A stretch of 64,000 bases of DNA from Akkermansia muciniphila (GCA_945870025.1 CAMBQN010000002.1:1-64000); one strand, 5' to 3'; counted from the first letter of the stretch, positions 25,945-36,349 are shown. A program made the numbers and translations. The notes: generated from the letters alone by a model not told the origin.

Positions 25945-27618
25945 ATGACCACAGCCGCATCTTGTACAGAAAACACCCACACCGGCAACTCCGGTGATCA
26001 GGGCGATGGGACCTTTCGCAACCCGGTGCTCGCTTTTGATTACAGCGATCCCTGCCCCATCCGCGTCGGCCAGGACTACTACCTGGCGAGTTCCACTTTC
26101 CAGATGTCGCCCGGCGTGCCGATTCTGCATTCGCGGGATCTGGTGAACTGGACGACCATCGGCGCAGCCATCCCCGACATCTCCGTGCTGGCGCCGGAAT
26201 TCAACTGGGACCGCATGGACCGCTATGGCGGCGGCGTCTTTGCCCCCAGCCTACGCTACCACGACGGCAAGTTCTGGGTCTTCGTGAACTGTTACACCGG
26301 CGAAGGTTTCTACGTCTGCACAGCCACGAACCCGGCTGGCCCGTGGCAGGTGCGGCAGATCAAGGACAAGAACGGCAAGCCGCTGCGCACCACGGCCTGG
26401 ACTGATCCATGTCCGTTCTGGGACGACGACGGCAAGGCGTACCTGATCAGCAGCCACGTCGGCAGCCAGTGGTTCGGGTATCTGTTCGAGATGGCCCCGG
26501 ACGGCTCGCAACTGTTCGATGCGGATGTGGATCACATGAACGACGGTGATGGCCCCCATGTCTACCCGCGCGGCGGCACGATGGTCTCGCCCTTCCAATC
26601 CACCGAGGGGAACAAGATCCTCAAGCGCAACGGCTACTACTACCTCGTGCATATCGAGTTCCTCGACTCCGGACAGGGGCGTGGAACCTATGTCTTCCGG
26701 TCCAAGCACATCTACGGCGTCAAACCCGATGGGACGCCGGGCAAACCCGGCGATCCGGGCAAATACGAAGTCTTCAAGTTCGGACCGGTCAGCGCCGAGG
26801 CCTACGCGCAGAATCGGGAACTCCCCGGGCAGGGCGGTTTTGTGGACACCCCGGACGGCCGCTGGTTCTGGATCGGCCAGTTCAATTACCACTCTGCGGA
26901 CGGTCGGCTGCCAGAATTGGTGCCGGTGACCTGGATTGACGACTGGCCTGTCCCCGGTGTGGACATTCAGGATGGCCACGGCCGCATGGCCTGGCACTTA
27001 CCCAACCCCATCGCGGGATCTCCGGCCAGCACGCCACAGGGGAGCGATGATTTCAAGAAGCCGGTACTCGATCCGCGCTGGCACTGGAACCACCAGCCGC
27101 GTGCGGATAAGTGGTCGTTGACCGAGCGTCCGGGCTTCCTCCGGATGCATGCCTTCCCGCAACTCGAACCGGGGAAATTCTTTAAGACCCGCAACGTGAT
27201 TTGTCAGCGCCACACCCGTCGTGTCCTGACTCAGGTAACGATCAAGCTCGATCTGGTCGGCATGACCGACGGACAGGAGGCCGGGCTGGTACACTTCGGC
27301 CCCGGCAACACCTCGGCATCCATTGCCGTGCGCAAGACTGGCACCACGCTGGCCATGCGTTTCAACAAGGCCGCTACGCCCACTGATGGCCCCGCGCTGC
27401 CCGCGGGCACAACCGCCCTCTGGCTGCGCTCAGCCGCGGGCTTTGACGACCAATGCGTCTTCTCCTTTAGCACGGACGGCCAGACGTTCTCCCCGCTGGG
27501 CGAAGCCTATACCCTTGTTGGCGGCGGGTGGCGCGGCGATATCGTTGGCATCTACACCTTCAACAATCAGGCCGAACGCGGCTATATTGATGTCGATCGG
27601 TTCGAATACCAGTTCTGA
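25945..27618 (+). CDS. glycoside hydrolase family 43 (beta-xylosidase / arabinofuranosidase type)
   Basis: This 557-residue enzyme has a five-bladed propeller with the catalytic base in FDYSDPCPI, the auxiliary Asp in TTAWTDPCPFWDDDG and a plausible general acid Glu in YYYLVHIEF. The last 190 residues form the beta-sandwich (GH43 C2) found in xylosidases. ATG 25945 (GAGGAAA upstream) replaces a longer frame that runs through the promoter. No signal peptide is seen, so it acts on oligosaccharides in the cytoplasm. Exact substrate is not resolvable. Confidence 0.9.
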   Translation: MTTAASCTENTHTGNSGDQGDGTFRNPVLAFDYSDPCPIRVGQDYYLASSTFQMSPGVPILHSRDLVNWTTIGAAIPDISVLAPEFNWDRMDRYGGGVFAPSLRYHDGKFWVFVNCYTGEGFYVCTATNPAGPWQVRQIKDKNGKPLRTTAWTDPCPFWDDDGKAYLISSHVGSQWFGYLFEMAPDGSQLFDADVDHMNDGDGPHVYPRGGTMVSPFQSTEGNKILKRNGYYYLVHIEFLDSGQGRGTYVFRSKHIYGVKPDGTPGKPGDPGKYEVFKFGPVSAEAYAQNRELPGQGGFVDTPDGRWFWIGQFNYHSADGRLPELVPVTWIDDWPVPGVDIQDGHGRMAWHLPNPIAGSPASTPQGSDDFKKPVLDPRWHWNHQPRADKWSLTERPGFLRMHAFPQLEPGKFFKTRNVICQRHTRRVLTQVTIKLDLVGMTDGQEAGLVHFGPGNTSASIAVRKTGTTLAMRFNKAATPTDGPALPAGTTALWLRSAAGFDDQCVFSFSTDGQTFSPLGEAYTLVGGGWRGDIVGIYTFNNQAERGYIDVDRFEYQF

Positions 27619-27679
27619 GCGGGAGCCGGACGAATCGATTTCGAATGTCTTTTTGTGAATCAAGAGAGGATCAGCGAGT

Positions 27680-29413
27680 ATGGATCTACGCACGCACGCA
27701 CGACTCTCGCTCCGTTTTCTGGAGAACTCTACGAACCCGAAGATGGGGGACCTGCCCTATTTCTGGATCGATTTCGTGCGGAATCCGCCCGAATTCGTCC
27801 ACTGCATGGTGTTCGACGATGTGGAGAACTTCGGCCGGTGGCTCTATGCCATTTCCGCCGCTCAGGCCGTGAGCGGCACGGACGGCGCCGAGGAAACCCG
27901 CCGCGCCATGCTCCGCGAAATTGACCGCCGTCGGAACGGGCCCTACGGACTGCTTTACACATCCGACTACAGTCCACAGTATTGCCGCGGATTCACCGAG
28001 CATCATTCCTGGCTTTGGGGTGACCGGTCGGTTTTGCAGGGATGGGTGCTCAGCTATCGCTTCGCCACTGACGCGCGTCAGCGCGACGAACTCAAGCAAC
28101 GCATCGATGCCATGGTGCAGGGGCTGAACGAGTTTTCGGTGAAACTGGGCCCCTGCGCTTTCTTCCCGACGTACACGCCCACGCGATCCTTCCGCAAGCG
28201 TGATGACATGATTCCGCCTCAGACCTCCGGGCCCCGGACCTGGGACGCGCTGTACAGTTCGGGCGTACCCTCCGACCCGCGCCAGTTGCCTTACATCTCG
28301 GACAGCACCGGCGGCATGATTGCGCCGCTCGTGCAGTGGTATGAACTGACCGGCAATGCGGCGGCCCTGGAGCTGGCCGTCGGGCTGAGCCATACCATGG
28401 TCACCTACCACACTGTCGAAGGCAGCGTGACGAATCCGATCGGCTGCTTCTCCAACAACCACGGGGTCCTCAATGCCGTGGCAGGCGTGCTCGCGGCCAA
28501 CCGCCACGCCTTCGAACGCCGGCATTTGATCTGGGCAAAGACGCTGTGGGAGTATTACGTTGCCCGCTGCGCTTCGTCGTTCGGGTGGGCGCCGGAGAAT
28601 GAATCCGTGGACTACAGCAACCCGCTGGAGCGTCCTTCGTGCGAAGGGTGTGCCACGGTGGACATGGTGCGCGTGGGCGTGGAACTGGCGAAGGCGGGCT
28701 TCGTCGAATCCTGGGACATGATCGAGCGTTTTGTCCGAAACTACATGACTCAGGCCCAGATTCAACACGAAGTTCAACCTTTCACGCTGGATGGAGTGGC
28801 CGTGAACGATGTCTCGCGCCCTGGGATTGAATGCGAGCCGGAAGCGCTGCGGGACCGCAACGACGTGGGGCGTCGTTGCGTCGGCGCCCTGGCCGGTTGG
28901 GGCGCGCCGAACGACGTGCTCGATCCCCGCGGCCGTTTCGCGATGTGCGTGCAGAACTGTTGCAGCGGGCACCTGCCGTTGGGGTTGCTCAACGTCTGGG
29001 AGCAGGTGGTCACACGGGAGCCAGACGGGGTCCGGGTCAACCTGCTGTTCGACCACGACAACGCGGACTGCACGGTTTCCGATTCGCAACCCGCAGAGGG
29101 ACGGCTGGAGGTGCGGATGAAACGGAAGGGAATGGTCCGCGTGCGAATTCCGGACTGGGTTCCGGACGGATCGGTGCGTCTGGAGGTGGATGGCCGCGCC
29201 ATCGACACGGCCTGGGAACCGCGGCCAAGCCGCTACGTCTGCGCGAACGACGTCCCCGCTGGCTGCACGGCCACGATCCTCTACCCGCTGCGCGAGCGCA
29301 CGCTCACCGAGCGTCTTGGCGGCGAACTGTACACCACCCAGTGGAAGGGCGATACCGTGGTCGGGATCGATCCCGGCGGACGATTCATCCCGGTGTTCGG
29401 CGGGGGCGCGTAA
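27680..29413 (+). CDS. GH127/DUF1680-like glycosidase family protein
   Basis: The 577 residues look like an alpha/alpha-barrel glycosidase with a C-terminal beta-sandwich. The CEGCATVDMVR stretch and a downstream NCCSGHLP resemble the cysteine-based active site of GH127 beta-L-arabinofuranosidases, and the end (RVRIPDWV, then LYPLRER) resembles the beta domain of that group. No signal peptide. The leader GAGAGGATCAGC is nearly identical to that of the alpha-mannosidase at 33263. It probably removes a rare side-chain sugar released by the cluster. Confidence 0.62.
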   Translation: MDLRTHARLSLRFLENSTNPKMGDLPYFWIDFVRNPPEFVHCMVFDDVENFGRWLYAISAAQAVSGTDGAEETRRAMLREIDRRRNGPYGLLYTSDYSPQYCRGFTEHHSWLWGDRSVLQGWVLSYRFATDARQRDELKQRIDAMVQGLNEFSVKLGPCAFFPTYTPTRSFRKRDDMIPPQTSGPRTWDALYSSGVPSDPRQLPYISDSTGGMIAPLVQWYELTGNAAALELAVGLSHTMVTYHTVEGSVTNPIGCFSNNHGVLNAVAGVLAANRHAFERRHLIWAKTLWEYYVARCASSFGWAPENESVDYSNPLERPSCEGCATVDMVRVGVELAKAGFVESWDMIERFVRNYMTQAQIQHEVQPFTLDGVAVNDVSRPGIECEPEALRDRNDVGRRCVGALAGWGAPNDVLDPRGRFAMCVQNCCSGHLPLGLLNVWEQVVTREPDGVRVNLLFDHDNADCTVSDSQPAEGRLEVRMKRKGMVRVRIPDWVPDGSVRLEVDGRAIDTAWEPRPSRYVCANDVPAGCTATILYPLRERTLTERLGGELYTTQWKGDTVVGIDPGGRFIPVFGGGA

Positions 29414-29415
29414 CT

Positions 29416-30426
29416 ATGAATTCAAGGCAGAGAGTGATGGCCGCGGTTGCGCGGCGGGAAGTGGATCGTGTTCCGGCGCGTTTTAACGGCTGGGGCGAGA
29501 TTTCCATGAAGATCGCCCGTCATCTTGGGCTTGACGTTAGCCGCCCGGACTGGGAGATCGTCATGTACGAGCGGCTGGGCATCGACATGGTCAATGGAAG
29601 CGCCTGGACGCCGCCGGGCGTTGAACCGCCGGACTTGGGTCCGGCGACGGCGCCCTGGAAGGATGCCGCCAGTGTGGCCGATCTGAATCCCGCCTGGGCG
29701 GAGTTCCATGCCAACCCCGCCAACGTCTCCTTTCAGCACATGGTGGAGTGGATGCGCGAGCGCGATCAGCGCGGCAATCCGCCGGCCCTCTTGATCAAGG
29801 CCGGGATGATGTTTGGCACGATGCGCCGTTTGCGAGGGTGTGAGCAGGCGATGATGGACTTGGCCGACGGCAACGACATTCTCAACTACATCCTCGACGC
29901 CACCGAACAGCAGAATGTCGTGCTCCTCGACAAGGCGCACGCGGACCTGGGCGACCGTATCGACCTCTTCTATTTCGTCGAAGAGCTTGGCATGCAGGAT
30001 GGGTTGATGTATCCGCCGGGCATGATCCGCGAGCATTTCTTCCCGCGCCTGAAGCGGCTGTTTGCGCGGGCGCACGGCTACAGATACAAGGTGTTCTTTC
30101 ACAGTTGCGGGGCGATTCGCGAACTGATTCCCGAGCTCATCGAACTGGGCGTGGACGTGCTTAATCCGATACAACCGGGCGGACAGGGCATGGCACCGGA
30201 GGAGCTGGCGCGGGATTTCGGCGGCAAGGTCTGCTTCTGCGGCGGGATGGACATGCAGCGGCTGATGCCGATGGGGAAGCCGGACGAGGTTCGCAAGGAG
30301 GCGGAGCGGTACATGCGCGTGCTGGCGCCGGGCTACATTCTCGACTACGCCAACATCCTTCACGAAGATATCCCGCCCGAGAACTCCCTGGCCATGTATG
30401 CGGCCGACCGGATGTGCGGCGGGTGA
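29416..30426 (+). CDS. URO-D superfamily protein with corrinoid-methyltransferase-type zinc motif
   Basis: This 336-residue TIM barrel is related to uroporphyrinogen decarboxylase and to MtaA/MtbA methyltransferases. It carries His229-Ser-Cys231 and Cys275, matching the HxC...C zinc site of methylcobamide-dependent methyltransferases. That site does not occur in true HemE. It starts 2 bases after the GH127-like gene, inside a carbohydrate cluster, so heme synthesis is unlikely. Demethylation of an O-methyl sugar is a plausible role (inference). No corrinoid-binding protein is encoded nearby. Confidence 0.8.
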   Translation: MNSRQRVMAAVARREVDRVPARFNGWGEISMKIARHLGLDVSRPDWEIVMYERLGIDMVNGSAWTPPGVEPPDLGPATAPWKDAASVADLNPAWAEFHANPANVSFQHMVEWMRERDQRGNPPALLIKAGMMFGTMRRLRGCEQAMMDLADGNDILNYILDATEQQNVVLLDKAHADLGDRIDLFYFVEELGMQDGLMYPPGMIREHFFPRLKRLFARAHGYRYKVFFHSCGAIRELIPELIELGVDVLNPIQPGGQGMAPEELARDFGGKVCFCGGMDMQRLMPMGKPDEVRKEAERYMRVLAPGYILDYANILHEDIPPENSLAMYAADRMCGG

Positions 30427-30464
30427 GAAAGGCTTAATAACGGCAACATAATCGGAAAAAACAC

Positions 30465-31472
30465 GTGAAAAAAGATCCCACAACGCCTGCCGGCACCATC
30501 CATCGCCTGTCGCTTGACAGCCAGGTGCTAGTCGGCAATCGGCTCGGTGATCCGGCCCGCCGCGAAATCGCCGTTTACGTGCCCCATGGGCATGACGGCG
30601 GCGGTTTGCCGCTGCTCGTGAACGTCGTTGGCTTTACCTCCGGTGGCCCGGCCGAAACGAACTGGCAGAACTTCGGCGAGAACATGCCGGAACGGCTCGA
30701 TCGCCTGATTGCCACCGGCGCAATGGCGCCGTGCGTGGTGGCTTTTCCTGACTGCTTCACCCGCCTGGGCGGCAACCAGTATGTGAACTCGGCGGCGATG
30801 GGGCGTTGGGACGATTTTCTTTTGCAGGAGGCTGTCCCGTTTGTCGAACGCACGTTCGGTTGCGGCGGCACGGGCAAGCGCGGCATTTTCGGTCATTCCA
30901 GCGGCGGCTACGGCGCGATCGTGCATGCTCTGCTGCACGCTGATTTTTGGAGCGCGGCCGCCGTGCATTCCGGAGACATGGGGTTTGAGCTGCTCTACCG
31001 GCACGAATTTGCGGGGGTGCTGCGCGAGCTGGCTCGGTTCGGATTTGATTGCGGCAAATGGGTGGACACGTTCTGGGAATCGAAGAAATTCAAGGGCGCC
31101 GACATCAACGTCATCATGATTCTGGCGCAGGCCGCGAGTTTTGATCCTGACCTTTCTGCGCCCTACGGGATTCGCCTGCCGGTGACGCACGACACCTGCG
31201 AACTGATTTCGGAGCGCTGGAACAACTGGCTGCAGTGGGATCCGCTGACGCTGGTCGAGAAGCACGGCGCTGGTCTGAAACGGCTCAAGGCGCTCTACAT
31301 CGACTGCGGCGACATCGATCAATACAATCTGGTTTATGGCGCGCGGCGTTTGCACCGCCGACTGGAGTCCCTCGGCGTGCCGCACCTGTATGAGGAATTT
31401 CCCGACGACCATTCATCGGTGGATTACCGGCTGGATGTCAGCCTGCCGGTGTTGGCCAAGGCGTTGAGGTAG
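30465..31472 (+). CDS. alpha/beta-hydrolase carbohydrate esterase (esterase D / feruloyl esterase type)
   Basis: The 335-residue protein has the GHSSGG nucleophile elbow (Ser145), with a plausible acid near YIDCGDIDQYN and the His in DDHSSVDYR. It belongs to the putative esterase family that includes acetyl- and feruloyl-esterases. It starts with GTG at 30465 behind a weak A-rich site. There is no signal peptide. In this cluster it most likely deacylates xylan- or mannan-derived oligosaccharides. Confidence 0.78.
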   Translation: MKKDPTTPAGTIHRLSLDSQVLVGNRLGDPARREIAVYVPHGHDGGGLPLLVNVVGFTSGGPAETNWQNFGENMPERLDRLIATGAMAPCVVAFPDCFTRLGGNQYVNSAAMGRWDDFLLQEAVPFVERTFGCGGTGKRGIFGHSSGGYGAIVHALLHADFWSAAAVHSGDMGFELLYRHEFAGVLRELARFGFDCGKWVDTFWESKKFKGADINVIMILAQAASFDPDLSAPYGIRLPVTHDTCELISERWNNWLQWDPLTLVEKHGAGLKRLKALYIDCGDIDQYNLVYGARRLHRRLESLGVPHLYEEFPDDHSSVDYRLDVSLPVLAKALR

Positions 31473-31483
31473 TAGTGGGGTGT

Positions 31484-31508
31484 AGGTTTCAGGTGTCAGG
31501 TGTCAGGA
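31484..31508 (+). repeat. TCAGGTGTCAGG microrepeat, copy 1
   Basis: The short gap between the esterase and SGNH genes contains GTTTCAGGTGTCAGGTGTCAGG. The same unit occurs in both orientations at 63227-63313. It lies just upstream of, and partly includes, the AGGAG ribosome-binding site of the SGNH gene. Confidence 0.5.
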
Positions 31509-31517
31509 GATCACAAC

Positions 31518-33200
31518 ATGTCAAACAACTTTGTCTTGCGCCAAAATGATCGCATTGTTTTTCTTGGCGATTCCATCACCGAGCAGCAACTCTATACGAA
31601 TTACGTCGAGGCCTATTTGGCATCGCGTTATCCGGAACTGAAGCTGACGTTCTTCAACGCCGGCTGGGGCGGCGACACGGCACCCGGCGGCTGCGCGCGT
31701 TTGGAGCGTGATGTGCTGGCGCTCAAGCCGGACGTGGTCACGATCTGCTACGGCATGAACGACGGCGGCTACTGCCCCATGAAGCCAGAGATCCGCGATG
31801 CGTTTGTGGGTGGCATGCGGCAGTTGGTGAGTCGGTTGAAGGCGGCGGAGGTGCGGGTGGTGCTGCTGACTCCGGGGATGGTGGATGTGACCGTGAATTC
31901 GGATCTCAGCAAGGTCGAGTACAACACCCGGTCGTTGCGCGCGCTGGCCGATGAGGTGCTGGCGTTGGCGGCAGCCGAGCAGTTGCCGGTCGCCGACCTG
32001 CACCGATTGATGAATGACGTGGAGGCTGCGGCCAAGGCGGCGGATCCAGCCTTCTGCATGGTCCCAGACAGCGTGCATCCGGATCCGGCCGGACATCTGG
32101 TCATGGCATTCGGCCTGCTTCAGGCGCTGGGCGTGCCGCCGCGCCACGAGGAGGTGACGGTTGATCTGACCACACGGCAAGCGACAGGAACGTCTGAGAT
32201 CGGCATCAAGCACGTGCGTCATACTCGAAAAGGTGACACGGTGGACGTGCGACTGGACAAGCTTCCCTTCTTTGTTGAGCCGGCCGCGCGCAAGGTGCTG
32301 CCGTTTCTGCCGTTTCAAGAAACATACAATGAGGTCAAACTGCGCGTGACAGGGATCGCACAAGAGCGGGCGTACGTCCGCACGGGTGCCACCCGCACGG
32401 CGTCCATGCCGCGCGCGTTCTTCGCGCAGGGGATCAACCTGCTCGATCTGCGCGGCGGTGCCGCGATGAAAGCCGCGGCGACGCTGCACGCTTATACACG
32501 GGAGAAGGATCAGATCTATTTCCGCCTGTGGCGGGTGGTGGCGCTCAATAATAGCAATGCCACTGGCTATAGCGCAGCCGTGCACAAAGAGGCGATCCGG
32601 CTGGGTCCGGGTCTCGACCGCGCGCGGGACCGCATGCTGAGCAAGTCCGCGCTGACCCTGCGTCTGGTCGTGTCGCCCACGGAGCAGACGGGCGAGAGGG
32701 TGGACAACGGCGATTTCATTGGCCGCTGGAGTGTTCTCGGTCCGTTTGGCAAACCCTTTGCCGATGACAAGGTGGGTGGCGAGGCGGCCCTCACGGCGAC
32801 AGTCCCTGCGCTGGCGAGCAACTGGTTGGCCGTTGATCTGGATTTGGATGGTTTGGCGAACAACCTGACGTCGGTATTCGGCGTGCGCACCGACTCGTTC
32901 GTGTATGCGCTCACCACGCTCGACTCGCCCGTGGAACAGGATGCGGAACTGTTGCTGGGATCGGACGACGGCTTTGCCGTCTGGCTCAACGGCGAAACGA
33001 TCGGCGCCAACCTCGGGATCGGCCGCTGGGCGCAGCCGGATTCCGACCGGTTCCCGGTGCGACTCAAAAAAGGGCGCAATGTGCTGCTGGTGAAGATCAC
33101 GCAAATGAGCGGCGAGTGGGGGTTCTGCGTGCGCTTTGGCGGGTTGCGGTCGCCGATCTGGGCCGTTCGCCACGACGAATGCCCAACGCTCAACGTTTAA
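31518..33200 (+). CDS. SGNH/GDSL hydrolase with C-terminal beta-sandwich region
   Basis: Residues 1-215 form an SGNH esterase: block I FLGDSIT (Ser19), Gly in GWGGDT, block III YGMND (Asn81) and the Asp184-x-x-His187 pair in DSVHPD. About 345 further residues include a segment (around VLGPFGKPF to the end, GLRSPIWA) resembling the beta-sandwich accessory domains of PVC carbohydrate enzymes. ATG 31518 has AGGAG upstream. It is likely a sugar deacetylase. The C-terminal region could bind glycans. Confidence 0.82.
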   Translation: MSNNFVLRQNDRIVFLGDSITEQQLYTNYVEAYLASRYPELKLTFFNAGWGGDTAPGGCARLERDVLALKPDVVTICYGMNDGGYCPMKPEIRDAFVGGMRQLVSRLKAAEVRVVLLTPGMVDVTVNSDLSKVEYNTRSLRALADEVLALAAAEQLPVADLHRLMNDVEAAAKAADPAFCMVPDSVHPDPAGHLVMAFGLLQALGVPPRHEEVTVDLTTRQATGTSEIGIKHVRHTRKGDTVDVRLDKLPFFVEPAARKVLPFLPFQETYNEVKLRVTGIAQERAYVRTGATRTASMPRAFFAQGINLLDLRGGAAMKAAATLHAYTREKDQIYFRLWRVVALNNSNATGYSAAVHKEAIRLGPGLDRARDRMLSKSALTLRLVVSPTEQTGERVDNGDFIGRWSVLGPFGKPFADDKVGGEAALTATVPALASNWLAVDLDLDGLANNLTSVFGVRTDSFVYALTTLDSPVEQDAELLLGSDDGFAVWLNGETIGANLGIGRWAQPDSDRFPVRLKKGRNVLLVKITQMSGEWGFCVRFGGLRSPIWAVRHDECPTLNV

Positions 33201-33250
33201 CAATCAACTTCCAACTTCCAACAACCAACAACCAAGAATAAGAGGCGAGA
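33200..33250 (+). repeat. pyrimidine-rich short tandem repeats
   Basis: Tandem AACTTCC (two copies) and CAACAAC/CAACC units fill the 62-base gap before the alpha-mannosidase. This looks like low-complexity expansion. I see no hairpin or operator in it. Confidence 0.4.
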
Positions 33251-33262
33251 GGATCAGCACTT

Positions 33263-36200
33263 ATGATGAATCAAGATTGGCAGCGTCGGGTAGGTCGGTG
33301 GCGTGAGACCATGCCTCGCCTTTTTTATCGCGAACTCGGGACCCTTGACCTGCAAGGGTTCTGCACGATGGAGCACATCACTTTGGAGCAGGCAAAAAAA
33401 CAGAAGTTCCGTCCGATGCCGGCGGGCACGGAGTGGGGTGCCAAGTGGGAATACGCCTGGTTCCGGGGCGAGGTGGTCGTGCCCAAGACCGCGAAGGGCG
33501 AACGCATCGCGCTACGCATCGAGACGGGTGGCGAATCGGCGATCTTTGTCAATGGCGTCGCTACCGGCGCGAAAGGGTGGTCGGATCGCGAGATCACGCT
33601 GACACGCAAAGCCAAGGGCGGCGAGAAGTTCAGTATCCTTGTGGAAAGTTATGGCGGACACGGGCCAATGGAATGCGGTGGCGGCCCTTATGAATACGGA
33701 CGGGAGGCCGTCCCGGAGCCGCCCGCGAAGCAGACCAAGGTGGGTGTGACCACCTTCGGCATCTGGGAGGAGGAACTGTTCCAACTCCGGATGGACACCG
33801 AGACGCTGGCGCAATTTGTCGAGCACACGCAGGAGAAGGAGTCGTTGCGGGTCGCGGAAGTGACCGAGGCGCTCAATGAGATGTCGCTGGTCGTGGACTT
33901 GGAGTTGCCCCGCGCCGAGATGATGAAGACCGTGCGCGCCGGCCGGAAGATCCTGCAGCCGCTGCTGGCGGCGCGCAATGGCACCAGCGCCGCGACGCTG
34001 CACACCTTTGGTCATTCGCACATCGACGTGGCCTGGCTCTGGCCGCTTCAGGAAACGGAGCGGAAGTGCTGCCGCACCTTTGCCTCGCAACTGGCGCTGA
34101 TGGCGGAATACCCGGAATACCGCTTCCTGCAGAGTCAGACGCACCTCTATCAAATGGCCAAGACGCTCTACCCGGCGCTTTACGAGCGTATCAAGAAGGC
34201 TGTGCGCGCCGGGCAATGGATTCCCGATGGCGGCATGTGGGTGGAGCCGGACACCAACGTCACCGGCGGCGAGTCGCTGATCCGCCAGTTCCTCCATGGC
34301 AAGCGTTTCTTCCGCGAAGAATTCGGCGTGGACAGTCGGCTGATGTGGCTGCCGGATGTGTTCGGCTACTCCGCCGCGCTGCCGCAGATCATGGCCGGGT
34401 GCGGCATTGATTACTTCTCCACGCAAAAGCTTGCCTGGACCTACAGCGGCGGCTACCAGTTCCCACACAACTGGTTCTGGTGGGAGGGGCTGGATGGCTC
34501 GCGTGTGCTCTCCTATCTCCACAACGACTACAACTCTACGACCAATCCCGAAAAGACGCTGACACGCTGGCATGAACGGGTTCAAAAGGAGGGCTGGCAC
34601 AAGACCCGGCTCGTGCCGTTTGGGCATGGCGATGGCGGTGGCGGACCGACCCGCGAGCACCTCGAGTACCTGCGACGTCAGCAGGACTTCCAAGGGTTGC
34701 CGAAGTGCCGGCAGGAAGCACCCGTGGCATTTTTCGACGAAATGGTGCGCTCGCCAGACCGCGAGAAGGTGCCGACCTGGGTGGGCGAGCTCTATCTGCA
34801 GGTGCATCGGGGTACCTACACCACGCAGGCGAAGACCAAGAAGGGGAACCGTCTGTCGGAGTTCGGTTTGCGCGAAGCCGAGCTCTGGGGCGCCGCCGCC
34901 GCCTGGCTGGCGGAGGCCGCCTATCCGCTGGCCCGTGCGGATCAACTCTGGAAGGATGTGCTCCTCTGCCAGTTCCATGACATCATTCCCGGCTCCTCCA
35001 TCCATCGCGTGTACGAGGAAGCGGAGGCCATGCATGCCGCTGTCATTCGTGACGCACGTGCGATTGCGGACAAGGCTAGGCAGGCGTTGGTGCAGAAATC
35101 CGCCAGCGCCATCACCGTGTTCAACTCCCTCTCCTGGGAGCGGGAGGCCCTGATCGAACTTCCGGCCGGTTTCGCGGGCGCGCAGGATGCCGCGGGCAAC
35201 TCGCTGCCTGTTCAGGTGGTGGACGGTCGCACGCAGGCGCTCACGCCCAAGCTGCCGCCCTGCGGCTGGCTGACGTTGCGCAAGGCCGCTCCGGCTGCGT
35301 CGGCCAGGAGCGCGGTGCGCGCGACCAAGCTGTCGCTGGAGAATGAGCTCGTCAAGCTGACGCTCAATGCCGACGGCGAGATCACGAGCATCCGGGACCT
35401 GACCTGCGATCGCGAGATGGCCGCCGGTCCTTGCAACGCGTTCAAGCTCTACAAGGACGTGCCGAGCTGGTTCGACGCCTGGGACATCGACAGCCCTTAC
35501 AAGTTCCAGCCCGTGGCGCTCGACGCCAGGGCCAGGATCGAAGTCGTGGCCAATGGCCCGCTCGTGGCGACGCTGCGCGTCACCCGGCAGATCAACGAGT
35601 CCGAGCTGATGCAGGAGATCTCGGTGCGAGCCGATTCGCCGCGCGTGGAGTTCCGCACCCGAATCAACTGGCAGGAGAAGCACAAGCTCCTGAAGGTTAA
35701 CTTCCCGGTCACCGTGCACAGCGAGGACGCCCTGCACGAGATCCAGTTCGGTCATGTGCGACGCCCCACGCACGACTCGATGGAGTACGATGCCTCACGC
35801 TTCGAGGTCTGCAACCAGAAGTGGACCGCGCTGACGGAAGAAGGGCGCGGCGCGGCGGTGCTGAACAACTGCAAGTACGGCGTGAGTGTGGAAGGCAACA
35901 GCATCAACCTGACCCTGCTGCGCGCCCCGATGTCGCCGGACATGACGGCGGATCGCGGTGTGCAGGAGTTCGCCTATGCGTTTCAGTGCTGGAACAATGC
36001 CGCCTTCCGTGACGCCGGCATTGTGCAGAGCGGCTACGACTTCAACGTGCCGGTCACGGTTCAGTCGGGCGACGCGGGCACGGCCAGCCTCTTCGCACTG
36101 GATGCGCCCAACGTCATCATCGAGACGGTCAAGCTGGCCGAGGATGGCTCTGGCGATGTGATCGTGCGGCTTTATGAAGCGATGCGCACCGCCACCACCT

Positions 36201-36349
36201 GCACGCTCACCTTCGCACTGCCGGCGAAGCGGGTGGCAACGGTCAACATGCTGGAGGAGAAACAGGGCGTCGCGAAAATCAAGAACGGCAAGGTCGCACT
36301 GGACCTGCGCCCCTTTGAGATCCGCACGCTGAGGTTCAGTCGGGGGTAG
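33263..36349 (+). CDS. alpha-mannosidase, glycoside hydrolase family 38
   Basis: This 1028-residue cytoplasmic GH38 enzyme has the zinc site HSHIDVAW (His253, Asp255) and the catalytic nucleophile Asp365 in WLPDVFGYS. N-terminal beta-sandwich, catalytic barrel, mid three-helix and C-terminal beta domains are present at typical length for the bacterial/Ams1-like type. A GAGAGG site lies 14 bases upstream. It removes alpha-linked mannose and works beside the GH5-like enzyme that follows. Confidence 0.95.
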   Translation: MMNQDWQRRVGRWRETMPRLFYRELGTLDLQGFCTMEHITLEQAKKQKFRPMPAGTEWGAKWEYAWFRGEVVVPKTAKGERIALRIETGGESAIFVNGVATGAKGWSDREITLTRKAKGGEKFSILVESYGGHGPMECGGGPYEYGREAVPEPPAKQTKVGVTTFGIWEEELFQLRMDTETLAQFVEHTQEKESLRVAEVTEALNEMSLVVDLELPRAEMMKTVRAGRKILQPLLAARNGTSAATLHTFGHSHIDVAWLWPLQETERKCCRTFASQLALMAEYPEYRFLQSQTHLYQMAKTLYPALYERIKKAVRAGQWIPDGGMWVEPDTNVTGGESLIRQFLHGKRFFREEFGVDSRLMWLPDVFGYSAALPQIMAGCGIDYFSTQKLAWTYSGGYQFPHNWFWWEGLDGSRVLSYLHNDYNSTTNPEKTLTRWHERVQKEGWHKTRLVPFGHGDGGGGPTREHLEYLRRQQDFQGLPKCRQEAPVAFFDEMVRSPDREKVPTWVGELYLQVHRGTYTTQAKTKKGNRLSEFGLREAELWGAAAAWLAEAAYPLARADQLWKDVLLCQFHDIIPGSSIHRVYEEAEAMHAAVIRDARAIADKARQALVQKSASAITVFNSLSWEREALIELPAGFAGAQDAAGNSLPVQVVDGRTQALTPKLPPCGWLTLRKAAPAASARSAVRATKLSLENELVKLTLNADGEITSIRDLTCDREMAAGPCNAFKLYKDVPSWFDAWDIDSPYKFQPVALDARARIEVVANGPLVATLRVTRQINESELMQEISVRADSPRVEFRTRINWQEKHKLLKVNFPVTVHSEDALHEIQFGHVRRPTHDSMEYDASRFEVCNQKWTALTEEGRGAAVLNNCKYGVSVEGNSINLTLLRAPMSPDMTADRGVQEFAYAFQCWNNAAFRDAGIVQSGYDFNVPVTVQSGDAGTASLFALDAPNVIIETVKLAEDGSGDVIVRLYEAMRTATTCTLTFALPAKRVATVNMLEEKQGVAKIKNGKVALDLRPFEIRTLRFSRG

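Noticed and set aside
29416-30426. Uroporphyrinogen decarboxylase (hemE)
   Set aside because: Zinc-type HxC...C motif, carbohydrate context, and multiple paralogues argue for a different member of the superfamily.
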